From: Bacteroidales bacterium
GTDB taxonomy: Bacteria; Bacteroidota; Bacteroidia; Bacteroidales; WCHB1-69
Direction: 5' to 3'
Assembly (NCBI GenBank): GCA_017962845.1
Contig: JAGCUN010000039.1
Span: 1 to 33,681 of the forward strand
Length of the DNA stretch: 33,681 bases
A program made the position numbers and the translations under genes. The notes beneath the pieces are model-generated. The model worked only from the letters and a program-made list of their open reading frames with translations, did not search any database and was not told the origin of the DNA. Shown here one piece after another: positions 24,801-31,054 of the stretch (position 1 is its first letter; every line of letters begins with the position of its first letter).

Positions 24801-26140
24801 GCGGCACGGTATATACCAATAGTGTATGTGTAACCTTGCACGATCCCACCTCCTCGGATGTGTACGACGAAGTGTGCCAAGGCCATGCGTACAATGTCAA
24901 TGGCTTCAGTTTCAGCGCGTCAGAGACCCAGACTCCCGGTGTATTGGAGCAGACTGCCCAGCTACAAAACGCTTGGGGGTGCGACAGCATCGTGACGCTG
25001 CACCTCACCGTACTGCCCAATAGCACCGGCACCGATGCACAAACTATCGTGGAGAACGCCCTCCCCTACACTTGGAACGGCGTGACTTTCACGGAGGCTG
25101 GCACGCAGACCGCCACGCTAACCGCCTCGAACGGCTGCGACAGCGTGGTGACCATGACACTGACCGTCATTCCGAACATCCACACCGGTGTTGACACCAC
25201 CGTATGTGAGAACGAACTTCCCCTCACCTGGCAGGGACATACCTTCAACACTGCAGGCTCGTTCGACCTCGTACTTCCCGCGGCCGGCGGCAGCGACAGT
25301 ATTGTCACGCTGACCATTTACACCATCCCTGCACAACATGTGACCGTCAATGGCGAGACCTGCCAGCACGAAACCTATAGCGGGTATGGTTTTACGGTAT
25401 CTGCCGACAGCACAAATGAAGTTGGTGTAGTGCAGCGCATTAGGCAGTTGCAGACCGCCCAAGGGTGCGACAGCACCGTCACCTTGCTGCTGACCGTTCA
25501 TCCCGTGTATGACCAGACCTTCGACGTGGTGGCCTGCGACAGTATGGTATGGAACGGCATTGTCTATCCCGAGTCGGGTACCTATACCCAGCAGTTCAGC
25601 AGCGCACACGGTTGCGACAGTGTGGTGACCAAGAATGTGGAGGTCGTCAACACCGATCTGGTGCTCACTAACCTCACCGAAGACTTCTGCGAGGATCTGA
25701 CTGCGGTGCTGGAGGTGACCACCGAACTGCAGTATATACATTGGAATACTGGTGAGACCACCCCGCAGATCGAAGTACACCGCGCGGGCACCTACGTGGT
25801 GACCGCCCATACAGCCCAATGTGAGGCCTTCGCCCGCGTTGACATTCACCCCTGCCCCTTCTATATGTATTTGCCCAACGCCATCACACCCTCCATCTCT
25901 ACTGGAGAGAACGACGAGTTCCACGTGCCGGACGGCATCGCCGAACAGCTAGAGACTTGCGAAGTGTGGATTTACGACCGCTGGGGCATGTTGGTGTACC
26001 ACTCCACCGACAGGCATTTCCGCTGGGACGGTACGGTGAACGGCAAAATCGCCACCAACAACGTATTCTCCTACCGACTGAAAGTGTCGGTTTACGGCGG
26101 CGGCAACTACCAATATACTGGAACCATCACCGTATTATAG
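21869..26140 (+). CDS. Giant secreted multidomain protein with gliding-motility C-terminal (type IX secretion) domain
   Basis: The gene begins with GTG and encodes 1423 residues. In order: a signal peptide (1-20, ending LTAQ); two tandem CUB domains (about 55-175 and 180-297); a small Ig-like unit; a Cys-containing nidogen-like region (about 355-597) with FCYYGNTYNQI and GNGVIGIQNSTG; two more Ig-like units; a HYR-like domain (about 734-811, TFTDECGNSSTT); a SprB-type repeat (about 819-897, HILCYGDTTG ... TDANGC); an Ig-like unit; five repeats of about 50-60 residues (about 996-1261) most ending GCDSxVTxxL; and a gliding motility-associated C-terminal domain (about 1329-1423, YLPNAITPS ... 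WIYDRWGMLVYHS). That last domain is a type B sorting signal for type IX secretion. It is probably a cell-surface or secreted adhesin; ligand unknown. Confidence 0.93.
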   Translation: MKKLYLLLVAWCCLLSSLTAQNLVINGENYICSGSSTTLSVGTSSPSSGTPNCTSSVNMSNTTTTVSNGQTICFYDSGGPNGSYSNSESYVHTFTASGGGHVTITFLTATGETCCDYITIYDGVGTGGTQLHYGLLSTVDGNVSFTSTGTSLTVQFTSDGSVTYDGWHAIVSCAANTAGSVNMSNTTTVVTCGQGISFYDSGGPSGTYSNSESYVHTFTSSNGNPLTITFLSTDGESCCDYITLYNGAGTSGTQLHYGLLSTVNGLSFTSTGNSITVQFTSDGSVTYNGWYAIVSCDACSLANTTYHWSTGASTSSITVSPTTTTTYSVTTTSPDCGTQVASITVNVQDCGADGCPSIAPAQQGTGLTEIVVDCNTNSITLEANAVATALQTDSYTVTAIPYNPPYGFTAGTRIFTDATDDTWGEVLTLPFGFCYYGNTYNQIVPGANSVATFNTSVAGGSCAWSYSESLPNSNLFTNTIFACYRDIYPNYYTGDGIYQGVLGSYPCRSYVLSFNNIALFSCYDVRTFSSQIVLYEGTNIIDIYLRDAPTCLDWNSGNGVIGIQNSTGSAATVPPGRNTGAWTAHNEAWRFIPNGGEPVYTVTWYEGQGTNGPVVGTGDVITITPVGTTYYTARLQYHACNGDEFDIVNYCHVTMNNNADPITVTASPDFLCPNAPTTISVNAPNATGYHWNTGATTSSFVARPNQSPTTYSVTVSYGNGCSSVGSVTVTLDLEPPTYSGNVGPQDANNNNCVFTVPDLTSLFRPYVTDNYTSNPNITITQSPAAGSVITTATTVTITFTDECGNSSTTTVVVNADNPMNIGIANTQHILCYGDTTGLAAVTVSGGQTPYTYSWSSNNGFPTSSFHGASASPLMAGTYTVTATDANGCHITQTITLNNLTDPMVAGTVSSAQDICRGTAPAPFTVTGCTGGDQGHYVWQQSTDNQNFTDISGATSTTYTAGALSNNTCYRVAYISDACGTVYTNSVCVTLHDPTSSDVYDEVCQGHAYNVNGFSFSASETQTPGVLEQTAQLQNAWGCDSIVTLHLTVLPNSTGTDAQTIVENALPYTWNGVTFTEAGTQTATLTASNGCDSVVTMTLTVIPNIHTGVDTTVCENELPLTWQGHTFNTAGSFDLVLPAAGGSDSIVTLTIYTIPAQHVTVNGETCQHETYSGYGFTVSADSTNEVGVVQRIRQLQTAQGCDSTVTLLLTVHPVYDQTFDVVACDSMVWNGIVYPESGTYTQQFSSAHGCDSVVTKNVEVVNTDLVLTNLTEDFCEDLTAVLEVTTELQYIHWNTGETTPQIEVHRAGTYVVTAHTAQCEAFARVDIHPCPFYMYLPNAITPSISTGENDEFHVPDGIAEQLETCEVWIYDRWGMLVYHSTDRHFRWDGTVNGKIATNNVFSYRLKVSVYGGGNYQYTGTITVL
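22033..22760 (+). repeat. Tandem CUB-domain duplication
   Basis: Two copies of about 360 bases, starting SVNMSNTTT and ending AIVSC, follow one another. Motifs such as FYDSGGP, YSNSESYVHTFT, CCDYIT and LHYGLLSTV are kept in both, with mostly synonymous DNA differences. This is an internal duplication. Confidence 0.75.
24855..25650 (+). repeat. Five GCDS repeats in the large secreted protein
   Basis: Five units end in GCDSIVTLHL, GCDSVVTMTL, GSDSIVTLTI, GCDSTVTLLL and GCDSVVTKNV. Most carry one Cys near the start and one in GCDS, expected to pair. Unit 2 lacks the first Cys and unit 3 has Ser for the second. Confidence 0.7.
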
Positions 26141-26158
26141 CAACAAGCGATAAAAACG

Positions 26159-26192
26159 AAGAGGCCGATATGCGCATGCATATCGGCCTCTT
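26159..26192. terminator. Strong bidirectional terminator
   Basis: AAGAGGCCGATATG (26159-26172) and CATATCGGCCTCTT (26179-26192) form a perfect 14-base stem with a 6-base loop. TTTT follows on the plus strand and CGTTTTTA on the minus strand. It separates two convergent transcription units. Confidence 0.85.
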
Positions 26193-26212
26193 TTGCTACG
26201 TGCTTCAATCCG

Positions 26213-26353
26213 TTAATTATTGAGAAGGACCATGGTACCACCAATGACAGTCAGCGAACGGGAATAGTTCAGCAGGTTGTCGATAATGAACTTTCTCGGG
26301 GAAAGACGGCGCACGTTTTTTCTTTTTTTCAAAGGGGTAGAAGTTTGTTCCAT
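26213..26353 (-). CDS. Small conserved-looking protein downstream of the sigma factor
   Basis: From ATG 26353 the product has 46 residues; the frame is open back to 26428, which would give 71. The N-terminal half is very basic (PLKKRKNVRRLSPRK), and the second half is FIIDNLLNYSRSLTVI followed by a short tail. The LLNYS(K/R)SL pattern recalls short uncharacterised proteins common in Bacteroidetes genomes; that is from memory and needs a search. It lies about 100 bases after the ECF sigma gene on the same strand, ahead of a strong terminator, so it may share its transcript. No function can be assigned. Confidence 0.5.
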   Translation of the reverse strand: MEQTSTPLKKRKNVRRLSPRKFIIDNLLNYSRSLTVIGGTMVLLNN

Positions 26354-26454
26354 AGGCGAAATGCTTTGGTTGTCAATCAATTCACATAAGAATAACGCAA
26401 CCATTGCGTATTTATTGCGCAGGAACAAAGAAAAAGTTGAAAACGAGGTGAAAA

Positions 26455-27033
26455 CTACGCCAGCACGTTCTTCTCCTTAAGGATTTTGCGGAGATTGATG
26501 AGCGCATAACGCATACGACCGAGGGCAGTATTGATGCTCACGTTGGTCATCTCAGCGATGTCCTTAAAGCTGATATCCTGATAGATTCGCATCTCAAGCA
26601 CCTCACGCTGTTCGTCAGGGAGGTATTTCACCATCTCAGCCACCTCGGCATAAAGCTGCTCAGTGATCATCTTCTGCTCAATGGAGGGATCTGTGCCGTA
26701 AATGATATCAAAAATATCGAACTCGCCGTTGGACTCGAAAGCGGGCATCCGCTGCATCTTACGGAAATAGTCGATCTTCAGGTTATTGGCGATACGCATC
26801 ACCCACTGCACGAACTTGCCCTCCTCATGGTAGTTGCCCGAACGCAAAGTGTTGATTACCTTAATGAAAGTGTCCTGGAAAATATCCTCAGCCAACTCAC
26901 GATTTTTGACAGAGAGAAGGATATAGGAAAACACCCTCTTCTCGTGACGTTGGATTAAAATCTTAAGTGCGGATTCATCACCATTGACATAAAGAGAAAT
27001 CAGCTCATTGTCAGATAACGCTATCTTTTTCAT
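26455..27033 (-). CDS. ECF-type RNA polymerase sigma factor
   Basis: The 192-residue protein has sigma-70 region 2 (about 10-80; LAEDIFQDTFIKVI for core binding, FVQWVMRIANNLKIDYFRK for -10 recognition) and region 4 (about 135-185; LPDEQREVLEMRIYQDISFKDIAEMTNVSINTALGRMRYAL, a helix-turn-helix for the -35 element). Regions 1 and 3 are absent, as expected for the ECF class. No anti-sigma gene is next to it, so its control may be transcriptional or through another locus. The gene has a long leader of about 100 bases from a promoter at 27138-27165. Confidence 0.95.
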   Translation of the reverse strand: MKKIALSDNELISLYVNGDESALKILIQRHEKRVFSYILLSVKNRELAEDIFQDTFIKVINTLRSGNYHEEGKFVQWVMRIANNLKIDYFRKMQRMPAFESNGEFDIFDIIYGTDPSIEQKMITEQLYAEVAEMVKYLPDEQREVLEMRIYQDISFKDIAEMTNVSINTALGRMRYALINLRKILKEKNVLA

Positions 27034-27137
27034 AAGGCACTCCTTTCTATTAGGTTAATAATCAAAAAGATAGAATGTTTACTCGATAGCGTCCCTCCTA
27101 TGTTTTATTGTTATGAATTTGGTAATGTTTGGAGTTG

Positions 27138-27165
27138 CAAAAATACAACATTTTTTTAATGGCAA
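27138..27165 (-). promoter_or_regulatory. Promoter for the ECF sigma gene
   Basis: Minus-strand TATTTTTG (27145-27138) followed by C is the -7 element. TTG at 27165-27163, 17 bases upstream, is a possible -33. The leader to the ATG at 27033 is about 100 bases. Confidence 0.55.
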
Positions 27166-27266
27166 TACATTTTTGAAATTTTTTTTGAAAAAAATTCAAA
27201 AGCAATCATTTTCTTCTATCCCAAATGAAGAAGAGGAGTCTTCGTCGTTTTAAGCACCCGCCGGAT

Positions 27267-28733
27267 CTACTTTTTCCGGACCGGCTCACAGGTGAGCCCT
27301 ATCCCTAATTTTTTGAAGATCTTTTGATCCACCTCACTCAGCATCGTCGTACTATGCACCTGGCAGCCATTCAGTTGTGGCAAGGTGGCAAGTGCATTGC
27401 GGCAATTCTCATCGTTGAGACTCAACATGGAGAGGGCGACAAGGACTTCGTCGGTGTGCAGGCGGGGATTGTTGCCACGCAGCAGCGACACTTTCATCCT
27501 TTGGATGGGCTCAATCATCTCCTGGGGGATCAGCTTGACATCATGGTCAATATGGGCCAGATGCTTGGTGGCATTCAGCAGCAGAGCGGCGCTGGGGCCG
27601 AGGAGGGTGCTGGTTTTGGCGGTGATAATGGTGCCATCGCGCAACTCGATGGCCGATGAACTCGTACCCGACTGCTCCTTTTTAAGACGGGCTGCCACTA
27701 CCACGCGGCGATCTTCGGGCTCAATCTTAGCCATCTTCATCAACAGGGTAATTTTACTCACTTCACCTTCAGATGCCTTCCCGTCAAGCATGTTACAACG
27801 GGTAGTGAAGTAGCGGCGGATAATCTCCGCACGGGAAGCCTCGCAGCACACCTCATCATCGCAAATGCAAAAACCCGCCATGTTCACTCCCATATCGGTG
27901 GGTGACTTATAGGGATTTTCTCCATAAATACCTTCAAAGATGGCATTTAAGACGGGGAAAATTTCTATATCGCGATTGTAGTTGACAGCGGTTTTACCGT
28001 ATGCCTCCAGGTGGAACGGGTCGATCATATTGACATCGTTGAGATCGGCGGTGGCGGCTTCGTAGGCCATATTCACCGGATGTTTGAGAGGGATGCTCCA
28101 GATGGGAAAAGTTTCAAACTTGGCATAACCGGCCCGCACTCCGTGCTTGTTTTCCTGATATAACTGACTGAGGCACACGGCCATCTTGCCGCTACCAGGT
28201 CCGGGGGCGGTTACCACCACCAAAGGACGAGAAGTCACCACATAATCATTTTTCCCGAAGCCATCTTCAGAATCAATGAGGTTCACATTATTGGGATAAT
28301 CCACAATGTTGTATAGATAATACACTTTGAGTCCGAGACGTTCCAAGCGTTCGCGGTATGCCTTGGCGCTGGCCTGTCCGTTGAACTTGGTAATGACCAC
28401 CGACTGGCAGAGGAGTCCCCGCTGGGTGAAAATATCTTGAAGGCGCAGCACATCCTCGTCGTAAGTGATGCCGAGGTCGCCCCGAACCTTGCTCTTCTCG
28501 ATATCGACCGCACTGATGGCGATGACAATTTCGGCTTCATCTTTCAGTTGCATCAGCATACGCAACTTGCTATCAGGCTGAAAACCAGGCAAGACCCGAC
28601 TTGCATGGTAGTCGTCATACAATTTGCCGCCAAATTCCATATACAACTTGTCGCCAAACTGTGAAATTCTCTGTTTGATGTGCTCCGATTGGATTTTCAG
28701 ATACTTTTCATTGTCAAAACCAATTTTTTCCAT
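27267..28733 (-). CDS. DUF1846 family protein
   Basis: The 488-residue protein matches the DUF1846 family over its whole length: N-terminal MEKIGFDNEKYLKIQSEHI, GFQPDSKLRML, then VVVTAPGPGSGKMAVCLSQLY. The GPGSGK at 178-183 is a P-loop-like nucleotide-binding motif. GYAKFETFPIWSIPLKHPVN and PTDMGVNMAGFCI are further family blocks. The family is widespread and crystallised, but I know of no settled biochemical role. There is no signal peptide or membrane segment, so it is cytoplasmic. It is divergent from pyrG; a short hairpin lies at its probable transcript start. Confidence 0.93.
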   Translation of the reverse strand: MEKIGFDNEKYLKIQSEHIKQRISQFGDKLYMEFGGKLYDDYHASRVLPGFQPDSKLRMLMQLKDEAEIVIAISAVDIEKSKVRGDLGITYDEDVLRLQDIFTQRGLLCQSVVITKFNGQASAKAYRERLERLGLKVYYLYNIVDYPNNVNLIDSEDGFGKNDYVVTSRPLVVVTAPGPGSGKMAVCLSQLYQENKHGVRAGYAKFETFPIWSIPLKHPVNMAYEAATADLNDVNMIDPFHLEAYGKTAVNYNRDIEIFPVLNAIFEGIYGENPYKSPTDMGVNMAGFCICDDEVCCEASRAEIIRRYFTTRCNMLDGKASEGEVSKITLLMKMAKIEPEDRRVVVAARLKKEQSGTSSSAIELRDGTIITAKTSTLLGPSAALLLNATKHLAHIDHDVKLIPQEMIEPIQRMKVSLLRGNNPRLHTDEVLVALSMLSLNDENCRNALATLPQLNGCQVHSTTMLSEVDQKIFKKLGIGLTCEPVRKK

Positions 28734-28805
28734 ACCAATAAAGGCTTAAGTCAATAACAAAGTAATTGACAACAGGTTCATTCTCAAATAAATATAAAAG
28801 AAGAG

Positions 28806-28832
28806 CCGATTTTCAATCGGGAAGCGAAAATA
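28806..28832 (-). promoter_or_regulatory. Possible promoter and leader hairpin of the DUF1846 gene
   Basis: Minus-strand TATTTTCG (28832-28825) is one base off the -7 consensus. It is followed by a perfect 6-base hairpin (CCGATT 28820-28815, loop GAA, AATCGG 28811-28806) that would sit at the very 5' end of the mRNA. Confidence 0.35.
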
Positions 28833-28888
28833 CAAAAAAAAATTACACAAAATAAGATTAATGCGAAAATGGGTAAAAAAAATTTTTG

Positions 28889-28896
28889 TAAATTTG
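28889..28896 (+). promoter_or_regulatory. -7 element for pyrG
   Basis: TAAATTTG followed by C, 23 bases before the ATG at 28920. It lies inside the upstream extension of the open frame and so decides the pyrG start. Confidence 0.6.
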
Positions 28897-28919
28897 CACC
28901 CGTTATTAAAATATGTAGA

Positions 28920-30527
28920 ATGGCTACAAAATACGTATTTGTTGTAGGCGGTGTGGTGTCAGGGTTAGGCAAAGGCATCACGGCTGCATCCTTAGGCAGA
29001 CTGTTGAAATCCAGAGGATTAAAAATTACGATGCAGAAGCTGGACCCGTACCTGAATGTGGATCCTGGCACGATGAACCCCTACCAACACGGAGAGGTGT
29101 ATGTGACGGAAGATGGCGGGGAAACCGACTTGGACATCGGCCACTATGAACGTTTTATTGACGAGAGTCTGAACAAATACTGCAATGTGACGGCCGGAAA
29201 GGTGTATTACACCGTCATCAACAACGAGCGTAACGGGGTGTATGCGGGTTCCACCATCCAGATGATTCCGCATATCACCAATATGATAAAGGAGAAAATA
29301 CGGTTGAACGCCACGACCAACGAGGCTGATGTGGCCATTGTGGAGATTGGCGGCACCGTGGGCGACTACGAGAGTCTCCCCTTCCTGGAGGCCATCCGCC
29401 AGTTTGCTGTGGAGGAAGGCCAAGCCAACTGCATGTACATCCATGTGGGGCTGGTGCCTTGTATCACACCCAGCAACGAACTGAAAACCAAACCGATACA
29501 GCACAGCGTGAAAGAGCTCCTCGGACTGGGCATCCAGCCCGACATCCTAGTGTGCCGCTGCGATCGTCCGATTGGCAAAGACATCAAGGAAAAGTTGGCC
29601 CTTTTCTGCAATGTTAAATATGAAAATATCATTGAAAACTTGGACATGCCCTCGCTGTATGAGATTCCGTTGGCATTGGAGGAAGAGGGATTGGCCGAGC
29701 AAGTCATCAAGCGTCTGCGTTTGCAATGCAAGGAGAAAGACCTCTCCGACTGGCAGGACATGGTGCAGCGCAGCAAGAAGGTGGACCACGAGGTGCACAT
29801 TGCGCTGGTGGGCAAATACATCGAGTTGCAGGATGCATACCTGAGTGTGGTGGAGGCCTTGAAACATGCCGCCATTTTCAACCATGCGAAGATGCACATC
29901 AAATGGCTTGATTCCGAAGAGATTACGGAGAAGAGCGCCGGTTTGTTGCTGCGCGATGTGGACGGCATCCTTGTTCCGGGCGGTTTCGGCTCCCGTGGCA
30001 TTGAGGGCATGATCAACGCGGCCCGCTATGCGAGGGAGAACAACATCCCCTACCTCGGTCTATGTCTCGGCATGCAGATCGCCATCATCGAGTTCGCGCG
30101 CCACGTATGCAACATGGAGGATGCCAACAGCCGCGAAATCAACCCCAACACCCATTATCCTGTCATCGACTTCCTGCCCGGGCAGAACGAATACAGCATT
30201 TTGGGCGGCTCGTTGCGGTTGGGCCGTTATCCCTGCAAACTCAAGAAAGGCACCAAGGCATTTGAGGCTTACGGCTCAGAGGAGATTTCCGAACGCCACC
30301 GTCACCGTTACGAGGTAAACAACGAATATCGTGAAGCGTTGGAGCAAAACGGTATGGTCATCTGCGGTACCTCGCCCAACGGCAGCATCGTGGAGATGAT
30401 GGAGTTGCCCAACCACCCGTGGTTTGTGGCCTGCCAGTTCCATCCGGAGTTCAAGTCACGCCCCAACCGACCGCATCCGCTTTTCTTCAGTTTCGTGAAA
30501 GCGGCATTAAAAACCAAACAAGAATAA
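28920..30527 (+). CDS. pyrG: CTP synthase
   Basis: The 535-residue protein starts [19 protein letters not shown], the conserved N-terminus of CTP synthase. An in-frame ATG at 28869 lies upstream of the promoter box and is rejected. The synthetase domain (about 1-270) carries the P-loop-like SGLGKG (14-19) and [18 protein letters not shown]. The C-terminal class I glutamine amidotransferase domain has the nucleophile Cys382 (GLCLGMQ) and His508/Glu510 (FHPEF). The enzyme makes CTP from UTP, ATP and glutamine. No terminator is obvious after it, so some read-through into the next gene is possible. Confidence 0.98.
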   Translation: MATKYVFVVGGVVSGLGKGITAASLGRLLKSRGLKITMQKLDPYLNVDPGTMNPYQHGEVYVTEDGGETDLDIGHYERFIDESLNKYCNVTAGKVYYTVINNERNGVYAGSTIQMIPHITNMIKEKIRLNATTNEADVAIVEIGGTVGDYESLPFLEAIRQFAVEEGQANCMYIHVGLVPCITPSNELKTKPIQHSVKELLGLGIQPDILVCRCDRPIGKDIKEKLALFCNVKYENIIENLDMPSLYEIPLALEEEGLAEQVIKRLRLQCKEKDLSDWQDMVQRSKKVDHEVHIALVGKYIELQDAYLSVVEALKHAAIFNHAKMHIKWLDSEEITEKSAGLLLRDVDGILVPGGFGSRGIEGMINAARYARENNIPYLGLCLGMQIAIIEFARHVCNMEDANSREINPNTHYPVIDFLPGQNEYSILGGSLRLGRYPCKLKKGTKAFEAYGSEEISERHRHRYEVNNEYREALEQNGMVICGTSPNGSIVEMMELPNHPWFVACQFHPEFKSRPNRPHPLFFSFVKAALKTKQE

Positions 30528-30566
30528 AAACAACATCAATAAGAAATATCATTAAAAACATAGAAT

Positions 30567-31013
30567 ATGAAAAAAATCACCTTACTCGCAGCCATTGTCT
30601 GTTTGTGCATGAGCGTTTTCGCACAAAAAGACATCCGTTCCATCAAGTATGAAGGGGCACTCCCACTCTTCATCACCCAAAGTGAGTATGACCTTCTTCT
30701 ACGTGAAAGTCCGATGAAATTGTTCAATTATTACTATGAGGCGACCCAGTTCTGCTACATTGACAACAAGGTGCCCGTCAACACCCGCTTGATGGGTGAC
30801 CTTTGCGAATACATTTCCGATGGGAACGTTTGCGATGCCGCCGATGAGCTCGTCAGCAGCAAGCAAATCTACCACAGCAAATACAGGATGGAATATGATG
30901 AGCTGCGCTATTCCGCCTACGCCATCGGAACTACAGGCTACTATGTCATCGTTTATCCGCACAATGTATATGAAGACAGATACCAGGCGATGCGGAAAGA
31001 ATACGGACTATAG
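30567..31013 (+). CDS. Small secreted protein of unknown function
   Basis: The 148-residue product has a clear signal peptide (KKITLLAAIVCLCMSVFAQ, residues 2-20). The mature part is about 128 residues with many Tyr and acidic residues, no membrane segment, and three Cys. It has no motif I recognise. It lies 39 bases after pyrG without a visible promoter box, and 41 bases before the next large secreted-protein gene, with which it may be co-transcribed. It is a real gene by start context, signal peptide and codon use. Function unknown. Confidence 0.75.
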   Translation: MKKITLLAAIVCLCMSVFAQKDIRSIKYEGALPLFITQSEYDLLLRESPMKLFNYYYEATQFCYIDNKVPVNTRLMGDLCEYISDGNVCDAADELVSSKQIYHSKYRMEYDELRYSAYAIGTTGYYVIVYPHNVYEDRYQAMRKEYGL

Positions 31014-31054
31014 ATTTCAGGCATTTTGGTTGTATTTTGAAAAAATATTGAATT

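Noticed and set aside
28869..28919. Upstream extension of pyrG
   Set aside because: The -7 promoter box lies inside it, and CTP synthases begin at MATKY-like sequence.
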